Shown piece by piece: positions 1 through 7,883 of a stretch of 27,558 bases of DNA. The translations under genes and the position numbers were made by a program. Every line of letters starts with the position of its first letter. Within the stretch, counting starts at the first letter, position 1. The notes under the pieces are model-generated. The model was given only the letters and a program-made list of their open reading frames with translations. It was not told where the DNA came from and did not search any database. Origin of the DNA: a virus; IMG/VR virus record IMGVR_UViG_3300022169_000023, positions 1-27,558 of that record. One strand, given 5' to 3'.

Positions 1-1016
1 ATAAAAGTGAAGTAGATATAGGTGTAATAGATTATTGGCAAAACGAAGTTGAAGGTTTAAAAACAGATCAAGATGCTTTAAATGAATTTTATAGACAGTT
101 CCCAAGAACTATACAGCATGCATTTAGGGATGAAACAAAACAATCTTTATTTAATCTAACTAAGATTTACGAACAAATAGATTATAATGAAGACATTAAA
201 CACTCTAGCTTAATAACACAAGGAAACTTTCAATGGTTAGGTGGTGTTAGAGATACAAAAGTAATGTTTGTACCAAATAATAAAGGTAGATTTTTTGTTT
301 CTTGGGTTCCAGATAGCAATATGCAAAACAGAATGATTTTAAAGAATGGAGCTAAATATCCAGGCAATGAACACTGTGGCGCATTTGGATGTGATAGTTA
401 CGATATATCTGGTACAGTCGATGGGAGAGGTTCTAAAGGATCTTTACACGGATTAACTAAGTTTTCTATGGAAGATGTACCACCTAATATGTTTTTTTTA
501 GAATACGTTGCAAGACCTGATAATGCAGAAACCTTTTTTGAGGATGTATTAATGGCTTTAGTGTTCTATGGAATGCCTATCTTAGCAGAAAATAACAAAC
601 CTAGGTTATTATATTATTTAAAAAGAAGAGGCTATAGGGGCTATTCAATAAACAGACCAGACAAGACCTATAATAAATTATCTGTTACTGAAAGAGAAAT
701 TGGTGGTGTACCAAACTCCAGTGAAGATATGAAGCAAGCACACGCAGCCGCAATAGAAAGCTACATAGATTCTTATATTGGATTTAATAATGATACATAT
801 GGAGATATGTATTTTATAAGAACACTCAATGATTGGTCTAAATTTAATTTAAATAACAGAACAAAATTTGATGCATCAATTAGCTCAGGTTTAGCTATAA
901 TGGCATGTAATAAAAATAAGTATGCTCCCGTAGCTAAAAGGGTTTTAAAACCTATGAGTTTAGGAATAAAAAAATATAACAATGATGGCTTTACATCAAA
1001 AATAATTCAAAAATAA
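1..1016 (+). CDS. terL: Terminase large subunit, C-terminal nuclease part (5' partial)
   Basis: This is the DNA-packaging motor subunit that cuts phage DNA and pumps it into the prohead. The frame is open from base 3 to the stop at 1014-1016, giving 337 residues. The ATG at 264 is an internal Met, because conserved terminase sequence lies upstream of it (NEFYRQFPRT, HAFRDE at bases 87-140). The window therefore starts inside the gene, and the ATPase half is outside. The visible part looks like the RNase H-fold nuclease: GCDSYDISGT near base 387 carries the likely first catalytic Asp, the block FFEDVLMALVFYGMPILAEN follows, and KFDASISSGLAIM near the end carries a likely last metal-binding Asp. 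The wording closely matches the TerL I recall from crAss-like and marine Bacteroidota podoviruses. The stop is followed at once by the portal ATG. Family assignment is by recall, but the terminase call is firm. Confidence 0.9.
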   Translation, partial: KSEVDIGVIDYWQNEVEGLKTDQDALNEFYRQFPRTIQHAFRDETKQSLFNLTKIYEQIDYNEDIKHSSLITQGNFQWLGGVRDTKVMFVPNNKGRFFVSWVPDSNMQNRMILKNGAKYPGNEHCGAFGCDSYDISGTVDGRGSKGSLHGLTKFSMEDVPPNMFFLEYVARPDNAETFFEDVLMALVFYGMPILAENNKPRLLYYLKRRGYRGYSINRPDKTYNKLSVTEREIGGVPNSSEDMKQAHAAAIESYIDSYIGFNNDTYGDMYFIRTLNDWSKFNLNNRTKFDASISSGLAIMACNKNKYAPVAKRVLKPMSLGIKKYNNDGFTSKIIQK

Positions 1017-3431
1017 ATGGTTTACACAAATTATAACAGTTCATTCCCAGATCAGGTAGTACCAGATTCAGTAAAGAATAGTTATGACTATGGGTTACAA
1101 GTGGCTCAAGCCATTGAAAACGAATGGTTCAGACAAGATATAGGCGGTGATAGATATTTACAGAATTTTCAAAACTATCATAGTTTAAGATTATATGCTA
1201 GAGGGGAACAACCCGTTTCAAAATATAAAGATGAATTATCTATTAATGGTGATTTGTCTTATTTAAATTTAGATTGGAAAATTGTACCAGTAATTCCGAA
1301 GTTTGTAGACATTGTAGTAAATGGAATGACAGATAAAGGATATGAAATAAAATCTTTTGCAACTGATCCTTTTGCTTTAAAAGAAAGAACTGATTATGCT
1401 TTTAATGCTTTAAATGATATTATAAATAAAGAATATATTGATCAATTAAATGCTGTTACTGGAGACAATTTATATTCTTCTCCAGACCCATCAAAACTAC
1501 CTGCAAATCAAGATGAATTAGATTTGTTTTTACAATTAAATTACAAGCAAAGCGTAGAAATTGCCGAAGAAGAATTAATAAAAAATGTTTTTGAAGCTAA
1601 TAAGTTTGAAGAAGATCAAAGAAGAATTGCATATGATTTAGCAGTATTAGGAATTGGTGTTTCAAAAACAAGTTTTAATCTCTCTGAAGGTGTTACAGTT
1701 GATTATGTAGATCCCGCCGCAATAGTTTATTCTTATACAGAAGATCCTAATTTTGAAGACATATATTATGTTGGAGAGGTCAAAAACTTAAGCTTATCAG
1801 AAGTTAAAAGACAATTTCCAACTTTAACAGATAGTGAATTAGAAGAAATACAAAAATACAAAGGACCTTCCCAATATAGTAATTATGTAAGAAATTATGG
1901 AGGACAAGATGATAATAATCTTGTTTCTATATTATATTTTGAATATAAAACATATACTAATCAAGTTTTTAAAATTAAAAAAACCGATCAAGGTTTAGAA
2001 AAAACAATTGAAAAAGATGATTCTTTTGACCCCCCTAAAAACGACAACTTTGAAAGAGTATCCAGAAGTATAGAAGTATTATATACAGGTGCTAAGGTTC
2101 TTGGGATGGGTAAAATTTTAGAATGGAAGTTTGCTGAAAATATGACTAGGCCTTATTCAGATACTACAAAAGTTAATATGAGCTATTCTATTTCAGCACC
2201 TAGAATGTATAAAGGTAGAATAGATTCATTAGTAAGTAGAGTTACAAGCTTTGCGGATATGATTCAATTAACTCATTTAAAGCTACAGCAAGTGTTATCT
2301 CGTGTGGTTCCAGATGGGGTATATTTAGATATGGACGGGCTTGCGGAAGTTGACCTTGGCAATGGAACAAATTATAATCCAGCAGAAGCGTTAAACATGT
2401 ATTTCCAAACAGGTAGTATTGTTGGAAGATCTTTAACGCAAGATGGAGAATTAAATAGAGGTAAAGTTCCTATACAAGAGTTACAATCCTCTAGTGGACT
2501 TGCTAAAATACAATCTCTAATACAAACTTATCAATACTACTTACAAATGATAAGAGATACAACTGGATTGAATGAAGCAGTTGATGGTAGTATGCCAGAC
2601 AAAAATGCTTTAGTAGGTTTGCAAAAAATGGCTGCTGCAAATTCAAACACAGCCACAAGGCACGTATTAAAATCTTTAATGTACATTACTATTAAAACAG
2701 CTGAAAATATAAGTTTAAGAGTAAATGATGCATTACAATTTCCTTTAACTAAAGAAGCATTATTAAATAGTATTAACACTTTCAATGTATCTACTTTAGA
2801 CGAAATGGAAAAAGTAGCAATGCATGATTTTGGAATATTTTTAGAACTTGAACCAGATGAAGAACAAAAACAACAATTAGAACAAAACATTCAGGTTTCA
2901 TTACAGCAAGGTGGTATTGATTTAGAAGATGCTATTGATATAAGACAAATTAATAATTTAAAATTAGCTAACCAGCTTTTAAAATTAAAAAGAACTCAAA
3001 AGCAAAAACGAGATCAAGAAATACAACAAGCTAATATTGCTGCACAAGGACAAGCTAACGCTCAAGCTTCTGAAGCAGCTGCAATGGCGGAAGTACAAAA
3101 ACAACAAGCATTGTCTGAAACAAAAATGCAATTAGAAAAAGCAAAATCTGACTTTGAAATACAGAGGATGGAGCAAGAAGCTTTAATTAAAAAGCAATTA
3201 ATGGCAGAAGAATTTGGCTATCAAATGCAATTAGCTCAAATACAAGCTAAAGCAACTACACAAAAAGAACAAGAAATAGAAGATCGTAAAGATAAAAGAG
3301 TTAGAATTCAAGGAACTCAACAATCAGAACTTATAAATCAACGTCAAAACGATTTATTACCCAAAAATTTTGAATCATCAGGAAATGATAATTTAGATGG
3401 GTTTGGCCTAGAACAATTTGGCCCAAGGTAA
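1017..3431 (+). CDS. Portal protein
   Basis: This protein forms the ring at the unique head vertex through which DNA is packaged and ejected. It has 804 residues, about the size of crAss-like portals and larger than most. The N-terminal 250 residues carry the conserved block around NYKQSVEIAEEELI (near residue 178) and VDPAAIVYSYTEDPNFEDIY (near residue 230), which I recognise from portals of marine Bacteroidota and crAss-like phages. From about residue 615 to 775 the chain is rich in Gln, Glu, Lys and Ala, with long helices likely to be coiled coils, as expected for a portal crown or barrel. The start directly abuts the TerL stop (TAAATG), so the two are probably translationally coupled. The terL-portal-scaffold-capsid order supports the call. 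Confidence 0.88.
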   Translation: MVYTNYNSSFPDQVVPDSVKNSYDYGLQVAQAIENEWFRQDIGGDRYLQNFQNYHSLRLYARGEQPVSKYKDELSINGDLSYLNLDWKIVPVIPKFVDIVVNGMTDKGYEIKSFATDPFALKERTDYAFNALNDIINKEYIDQLNAVTGDNLYSSPDPSKLPANQDELDLFLQLNYKQSVEIAEEELIKNVFEANKFEEDQRRIAYDLAVLGIGVSKTSFNLSEGVTVDYVDPAAIVYSYTEDPNFEDIYYVGEVKNLSLSEVKRQFPTLTDSELEEIQKYKGPSQYSNYVRNYGGQDDNNLVSILYFEYKTYTNQVFKIKKTDQGLEKTIEKDDSFDPPKNDNFERVSRSIEVLYTGAKVLGMGKILEWKFAENMTRPYSDTTKVNMSYSISAPRMYKGRIDSLVSRVTSFADMIQLTHLKLQQVLSRVVPDGVYLDMDGLAEVDLGNGTNYNPAEALNMYFQTGSIVGRSLTQDGELNRGKVPIQELQSSSGLAKIQSLIQTYQYYLQMIRDTTGLNEAVDGSMPDKNALVGLQKMAAANSNTATRHVLKSLMYITIKTAENISLRVNDALQFPLTKEALLNSINTFNVSTLDEMEKVAMHDFGIFLELEPDEEQKQQLEQNIQVSLQQGGIDLEDAIDIRQINNLKLANQLLKLKRTQKQKRDQEIQQANIAAQGQANAQASEAAAMAEVQKQQALSETKMQLEKAKSDFEIQRMEQEALIKKQLMAEEFGYQMQLAQIQAKATTQKEQEIEDRKDKRVRIQGTQQSELINQRQNDLLPKNFESSGNDNLDGFGLEQFGPR

Positions 3432-3441
3432 TTTTTATTAA

Positions 3442-3457
3442 TTAATTTTATTATATC
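3442..3457 (+). promoter_or_regulatory. Leader copy 1 before the scaffold-like gene
   Basis: The 16 bases immediately before the ATG at 3458 (TTAATTTTATTATATC) are identical to the 16 bases before the ATG at 6204. Similarity continues upstream with few changes. No other gene start here has this leader. It contains no Shine-Dalgarno sequence. It may be a translation-initiation or promoter element; which of these is not decidable from sequence alone. Confidence 0.45.
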
Positions 3458-4648
3458 ATGTCAACAGAAGTAAAACAAGAAGGGGAATTCAAAATTAAAA
3501 AAAGAAAACCTGCTTTAAAAAATCTAGGTAAAGAATCTAGTGTAACAAAAGTAAACTTTATAGATCCAGCTGAAGCTGAAGAAGTAAAAAAAGAAAAAAC
3601 AAATGCCATTCAAGAGTCAAGCACAGAGGAAAGCGTGTTACGCACAGAACAACCCGAAGTGGGATTGCAAGAAGTGGGACAAGTATCCGAAGAAGTCATC
3701 GTTGCCAGTGAGGATGTTGAAGAAGAAATAGACTCACCTTTGCAACAAGTAACAGAAGAAGGGGTTGCTGAAAAAACAAATGAGCAAATAACTCAAGTTG
3801 AAAACACGCGTCAACCTGTTGCGGAAGAATTACCGGAAGGTATAGATAAGCTTATAAAGTTTATGAAAGAAACCGGCGGAGATGTTAATGATTATGCTAG
3901 ATTAAATGCTGATTACAGTAATGTAGACAATACTACATTAATTAAAGAATATTATAAACAAACAAAACCACATTTAGATTCAGAAGATTTAAATCTTTTA
4001 TTAGAAGATTTTGATTATGATGAGGAAATAGATGAGGATAGAGATATACGCAAAAAGAAACTTGCGTTTAAGGAAGAGGTTGCTAAAGCCAAAAACTTTT
4101 TGGAGGATACTAAGAGTAAATATTACGAGGAAATCAAGTTGAGACCTGGTATAACTCAAGAACAACAAAAAGCTACTGACTTTTTTAACCGATACCAACA
4201 AGAAGAGCAACGTAATATCCAAGTAAAAGAAAGCTTTGATAATACTACAGACAATTATTTTTCTAATGAATTCAAAGGTTTTGATTTTAAGTTAGGAGAT
4301 AAAAGTTTTAAGTATGGTGTTAAAGATCCTTCTACTGTTGCAAAAAGCCAAAAGAATTTAACTGAATTTATTGGGACGTTCCTAAATGAAAAAGGTGAAA
4401 TGAAAGATCCTGCTGGCTATCACAAGGCTATTTATGCTGCTAGAAATGCTGATACTATGGCAACACATTTTTATGAGCAAGGTAAAACCGATGCTATTAA
4501 AGAACAAATTGCTAAATCTAAAAATATAACCACGGAAGCTAGACAAGTAGCAACAGGGGATATTTCTTTTGGAGGAATGAAAGTAAAAGCTATTAGTGGA
4601 TTAGACTCTTCAAAACTTAAAATTAAAACAACAAAATTTAACAATTAA
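3458..4648 (+). CDS. Acidic scaffold-like head assembly protein
   Basis: This is probably the prohead scaffold (core) around which capsid subunits assemble. It sits between portal and major capsid protein, the classical scaffold position, with the capsid start 11 bases after its stop. It has 396 residues. The first 30 are basic (IKKRKPALK). Residues about 35-125 are low-complexity, rich in Glu, Gln and Val, and probably disordered. The rest is charged and mostly helical, with EEDRD- and KKKLAFKEEV-type stretches, ending in a Lys-rich tail. There is no Cys, signal peptide or membrane segment. No protease motif was seen, so it does not look like a fused protease-scaffold. The assignment rests on position and composition rather than a recognised fold; a packaged internal protein is the alternative. 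Its leader is nearly identical to that of the gene at 6204. Confidence 0.6.
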   Translation: MSTEVKQEGEFKIKKRKPALKNLGKESSVTKVNFIDPAEAEEVKKEKTNAIQESSTEESVLRTEQPEVGLQEVGQVSEEVIVASEDVEEEIDSPLQQVTEEGVAEKTNEQITQVENTRQPVAEELPEGIDKLIKFMKETGGDVNDYARLNADYSNVDNTTLIKEYYKQTKPHLDSEDLNLLLEDFDYDEEIDEDRDIRKKKLAFKEEVAKAKNFLEDTKSKYYEEIKLRPGITQEQQKATDFFNRYQQEEQRNIQVKESFDNTTDNYFSNEFKGFDFKLGDKSFKYGVKDPSTVAKSQKNLTEFIGTFLNEKGEMKDPAGYHKAIYAARNADTMATHFYEQGKTDAIKEQIAKSKNITTEARQVATGDISFGGMKVKAISGLDSSKLKIKTTKFNN

Positions 4649-4659
4649 AATTACAACAC

Positions 4660-6126
4660 ATGGCTAATGTAGTACCCTCGTTTGGGTCAATTAAACCGAG
4701 TCAACAACAACAGGCTCTTTCAACAAATTATTTAAACTTTACAGATCCTACTAACGCAGACTTTTCTTCTTTCGCTGCACAATATCTTCCTGAGATATAT
4801 GAGCAAGAAGTAGAGCGTTATGGGAATAGAACACTTTCTGGATTCCTTCGTATGGTAGGAGCAGAAATGCCTATGACTTCAGATCAAGTTATTTGGTCAG
4901 AACAAAATAGATTACACGTTGCTTATGATGGCGTTACTAAAACCGCTGCCAATGACAACATTTTAACTTTTCCACTTGTAGCTACTGCAGGACCTACTTA
5001 TGTAGATAATGTAATTTCTGTACAAGATACTCTTGTAGTAATGAATCCAACTAACGGACTAGAAGTAAAAGTTTTAGTTACAGCGAGTACAGGTTCTAAT
5101 GCTGGTGGAGATGCTCTAGGCACAATTACTGTTGCTCCTTATAATGGTGCTACTGTAGCAACTACCTTAGGCGATGCTGGTAATGCTCTTACAGGTCTTA
5201 AGATTTTTGTTTATGGCTCTGAATACAGAAAAGGAACTGGAGACACTAACATTACAAGCATTACTCCTTCATTCACTCAATTTAGTAATTCTCCTATTAT
5301 TATTAAGGATAGATACGAAATTAACGGATCTGATATGGCTCAGATTGGATGGATTGAAGTAGCTACTGAAGATGGAACTTCTGGTTACCTATGGTATCTT
5401 AAAGCTGAATCTGAAACTCGTTTACGTTTCGAAGACTATCTTGAAATGGCAATGGTTGAAGGTGAGCAAACTCAAGCTGGTTCTGGAGTTGCAGGTCTTG
5501 CTGCTCAATACAATGGAACAGAAGGTCTTTTTGCTGCTATAACATCTAGAGGAAATGTTTTAAACAACTTTAGTGCTGCTGCTGGACTTTCTGAATTTGA
5601 TAGCATTCTTAAAAATCTTGATACTCAAGGAGCTATTGAAGAGAACATGCTTTTCTTAAACAGAAAAACTTCTTTAGATTTTGACGATATGCTTGCTAGC
5701 CTATCTGCTGGTGCTAATGGAGGAACTGCTTACGGATTGTTTGAAAACTCTGAAGAAATGGCTTTGAATCTTGGGTTTTCAGGATTTAGAAGAGGTTCTT
5801 ATGACTTTTACAAAACTGACTGGAAATACTTGAATGATGCATCAACTCGTGGTGGTGTAGCAGTATCTGGTATTGATGGTGCTCTTATCCCTGCAGGAAC
5901 TTCTACTGTATATGATCAAATTTTAGGATCTAATATTCGTAGACCATTCCTACACGTACGTTACAGAGCTTCACAAACTGAAGACAGAAGAATGAAGTCT
6001 TGGATTACTGGATCAGCTGGTGGTGCTTACACTACTGACGTTGACTCTATGGTAGTTCACTTCTTATCTGAAAGATGTTTATGTGTACAAGGTGCTAACA
6101 ATTTCGTATTGTTTACTGCATCATAG
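4660..6126 (+). CDS. Major capsid protein (HK97-fold type)
   Basis: This is the main head shell protein, 488 residues long. The block YEQEVERYGNRTLSGFLRMV at about residues 47-66, followed by GAEMPMTSDQVIWSEQNRLH, is one I recognise from crAss-like and marine Bacteroidota podovirus capsid proteins. Residues about 110-185 are Gly/Thr/Val-rich, as in a beta insertion or P-domain, and the C-terminal half (SLDFDDMLASLSAG onward) fits the A-domain. No leader peptide is obvious. Codon choice differs from the neighbours: of about 40 Leu codons I count about 19 CTT and 12 TTA, whereas neighbouring genes use mostly TTA, and CGT appears among the Arg codons. This fits very high expression. A terminator-like hairpin follows the TAG stop. 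Confidence 0.9.
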   Translation: MANVVPSFGSIKPSQQQQALSTNYLNFTDPTNADFSSFAAQYLPEIYEQEVERYGNRTLSGFLRMVGAEMPMTSDQVIWSEQNRLHVAYDGVTKTAANDNILTFPLVATAGPTYVDNVISVQDTLVVMNPTNGLEVKVLVTASTGSNAGGDALGTITVAPYNGATVATTLGDAGNALTGLKIFVYGSEYRKGTGDTNITSITPSFTQFSNSPIIIKDRYEINGSDMAQIGWIEVATEDGTSGYLWYLKAESETRLRFEDYLEMAMVEGEQTQAGSGVAGLAAQYNGTEGLFAAITSRGNVLNNFSAAAGLSEFDSILKNLDTQGAIEENMLFLNRKTSLDFDDMLASLSAGANGGTAYGLFENSEEMALNLGFSGFRRGSYDFYKTDWKYLNDASTRGGVAVSGIDGALIPAGTSTVYDQILGSNIRRPFLHVRYRASQTEDRRMKSWITGSAGGAYTTDVDSMVVHFLSERCLCVQGANNFVLFTAS

Positions 6127-6136
6127 TTTACTGGGT

Positions 6137-6181
6137 AAAGATAAGGCGTCATGTACTTGGCGCCTTGCTTTATCTTTTTTT
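6137..6181 (+). terminator. Rho-independent-type terminator after the capsid gene
   Basis: The arm 6137-6148 (AAAGATAAGGCG) pairs with 6161-6177: GGCG pairs with CGCC, then AAAGATAA pairs with TTATCTTT across a 5-base bulge on the 3' side. The loop is 12 bases (6149-6160) and a run of seven T follows the stem (6175-6181). It begins 10 bases after the capsid stop. It would lower transcription of the downstream genes relative to the capsid gene or mark the capsid mRNA 3' end. The bulge makes it less than ideal. Confidence 0.7.
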
Positions 6182-6187
6182 AATTAT

Positions 6188-6203
6188 TTAATTTTATTAT
6201 ATC
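6188..6203 (+). promoter_or_regulatory. Leader copy 2 after the capsid terminator
   Basis: Sixteen bases directly before the ATG at 6204 are identical to those before 3458; with the ATG the match is 19 bases. The preceding bases also agree apart from scattered changes. Because this copy follows a terminator, a promoter function for restarting transcription is plausible. No match to the Bacteroidota consensus (TTTG and TAnnTTTG) was found in it. Confidence 0.45.
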
Positions 6204-7052
6204 ATGGCTAAAAAAGCTAACACAGCACAAAAAAATGTTGAGGTTGCACCTCAAGTAATACAAGAAACAATTGTTGAAAAACCAGTTGTTAAAACACCAG
6301 TAAAGCCCACAAAACCTAGCTGGGAAATTAAAGATAGAACTTATATTCTATTAGGTAATAAATCCCCAATAACATATACTATTCCTGCAAGACATAGCGG
6401 AAAATATCCACTTTTATGGTTTGATGAAAAAACTGGTGATCAAAAAGAATTAAGATATGCAACTAATCAAAACTCTGTATTTGTTGAAGAGCAAAAAGGA
6501 GAAGCAACATTAGGTCATATTACTTTTTATGATGGAACATTAGCTGTTTCTAAAGAAAAACAAAATTTACAAAAATTACTTTCTTTATACCATCCTGCAA
6601 AGAATACAAAATATAAAGAGTTCGATGCTGCGGTTATTGCTATCGACGAACTAGATGATTTAGAGATTACTATTGATGCTTTAAACATGGCTCGTGAAAT
6701 GGATATTGACATTGCTGAAGCAGTGCTAAGAGTAGAGATTGGATCTAAGGTATCTAGCATGAGTTCTAAGGAGATTAGAAGAGACTTGATATTATTTGCA
6801 CAAAGAAACGCGGATCTATTCATAGAGCTTGCTAATGACGATAACGTACAACTTAGGAACGTGGCAATTAATGCTACTGAAAGCGGGTTATTAAAATTAT
6901 CACAAGATCAAAGAACATTTACTTGGGCATCAAATGGTAGAAAAGTAATTACTGTTCCTTTTGATGAAAATCCGTATTCAGCTATGGCTGCTTACTTTAA
7001 AACAGATGAAGGTATAGAAATCTATAGATCTATAGAGAAAAAACTTTCATAA
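6204..7052 (+). CDS. Conserved head/neck-module protein, unknown function
   Basis: The function is not known to me. The 282-residue protein starts with about 38 residues rich in Lys, Pro, Val and Thr (likely disordered). A compact N-terminal domain follows, beginning at KDRTYILLGNKSPITYTIPA, and containing LRYATNQNSVFVEEQKGE. A helical middle (EFDAAVIAIDELDDLEITID; AREMDIDIAEAVLRVEIGSK) and a C-terminal block with FTWASNGRKVITVPFDENPY complete it. I recall very similar uncharacterised proteins next to the capsid gene in many marine phage genomes, so it is a conserved structural or assembly protein. There is no signal peptide or membrane segment. It lies between a terminator and a large hairpin, so it may be its own transcription unit. 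It could be a capsid accessory or head-completion protein. Confidence 0.75.
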   Translation: MAKKANTAQKNVEVAPQVIQETIVEKPVVKTPVKPTKPSWEIKDRTYILLGNKSPITYTIPARHSGKYPLLWFDEKTGDQKELRYATNQNSVFVEEQKGEATLGHITFYDGTLAVSKEKQNLQKLLSLYHPAKNTKYKEFDAAVIAIDELDDLEITIDALNMAREMDIDIAEAVLRVEIGSKVSSMSSKEIRRDLILFAQRNADLFIELANDDNVQLRNVAINATESGLLKLSQDQRTFTWASNGRKVITVPFDENPYSAMAAYFKTDEGIEIYRSIEKKLS

Positions 7053-7060
7053 CGTGTAAT

Positions 7061-7105
7061 ATTATAGTAGTTAGGCCGCACTAAAAGTGGCCTAGCCGCT
7101 ATAAT
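7061..7105 (+). other. Large intergenic hairpin
   Basis: ATTATAG (7061-7067) pairs with CTATAAT (7099-7105). TAGGCC (7072-7077) pairs with GGCCTA (7089-7094). ACT (7080-7082) can pair with AGT (7086-7088) around an AAA loop, with a 4x4 internal loop between the outer stems. It lies in the 69-base gap between two genes. The bases after it (TAATAATAAACAAAC) contain no T-run, so it is not a standard terminator. An mRNA stability or processing element, or a factor-dependent terminator, is possible. Confidence 0.6.
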
Positions 7106-7121
7106 TAATAATAAACAAACA

Positions 7122-7877
7122 ATGGCAATAAATGTAAATACTGTATATCAAACAGTTTTGTTGATATTAAATAAAGAACAAAGAGGCTATATGACTCCTG
7201 ATGAATTTAATTCAGTAGGCGCCCAAGTTCAGCTTGAAGTATTTGAAAAATACTTTGAAGACTTAAATCAACAAATACGTGTGCCACAAACGGATTTTAA
7301 TTATTCCGATAGAGTAGAAAATATAGATGAAAAAATAGCTATATTTAAAACATTTGGTAATGCTATATATGATAGTTTATCTACTCCTGGACAAACATAT
7401 TTTAATTTACCAACTACAGATTCTTACGGCGCAACATCAACTTTTTATAGGTTAGGCACTGTAACTTACAACAATGAAGTTGAACTACAAAGACTTCAAA
7501 GAAATGATTTTTATTACTCCGAAAAATCAAAATTAACAAAAGCAACAACAACTTTTCCAACATATTTATATGAGAATCAAAAATTATTTGTTAGACCTAC
7601 AAGTATTACAAATAACATACAAGTTGATTACATTAGAAAACCTTTAGATCCTATATGGGGCTTTACTGTAGGTACACTAGGCCAATATCAATATAATGCT
7701 ACCCCGTTTAGCGCTACTGTAACAACCGGGTCAAGAGACTTTGAGTTGCATATATCTGAACAAACTGAATTAATATTACGAATATTAGTTTATGCTGGAA
7801 TAGTAATAAGAGATCCTCAAATAATACAAGCCGCTGCACAGCAAGTGCAAATGGATGAAATGAATAAAAAAAGCTAA
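7122..7877 (+). CDS. Neck/ring (head-tail adaptor) protein candidate
   Basis: This is probably one of the ring proteins stacked below the portal that join head and tail. The 251-residue sequence opens with MAINVNTVYQTVLLILNKEQ and RGYMTPDEFNSVGAQVQLEV, a helical start I recognise from proteins at this position in marine Bacteroidota phages. A beta-rich middle follows (QTYFNLPTTDSYG; PTYLYENQKLFVRPTSITN), and the end is helical with ELILRILVYAGIVIRDPQII and a Gln/Met-rich tail. Size and fold pattern resemble T7 gp11-like or crAss ring-protein adaptors, but no diagnostic motif settles which ring it is. It ends in a tandem stop (TAATAA), and the next gene starts 6 bases after the first stop, so the two are co-transcribed. 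Confidence 0.7.
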   Translation: MAINVNTVYQTVLLILNKEQRGYMTPDEFNSVGAQVQLEVFEKYFEDLNQQIRVPQTDFNYSDRVENIDEKIAIFKTFGNAIYDSLSTPGQTYFNLPTTDSYGATSTFYRLGTVTYNNEVELQRLQRNDFYYSEKSKLTKATTTFPTYLYENQKLFVRPTSITNNIQVDYIRKPLDPIWGFTVGTLGQYQYNATPFSATVTTGSRDFELHISEQTELILRILVYAGIVIRDPQIIQAAAQQVQMDEMNKKS

Positions 7878-7883
7878 TAAATT

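Noticed and set aside
773-982. Minus-strand open frames in the window (for example here, 2537-2890, 19517-19846, 27131-27322)
   Set aside because: All lie opposite convincing + strand genes, and their products have the hydrophobic, Ile/Leu/Phe/Ser-rich composition of antisense A/T-rich coding DNA.
5174-5362. Open frame on the + strand inside the capsid gene
   Set aside because: It lies wholly within the well-supported capsid gene in another frame and its product is a low-complexity Leu-rich chain caused by the CTT codons there.
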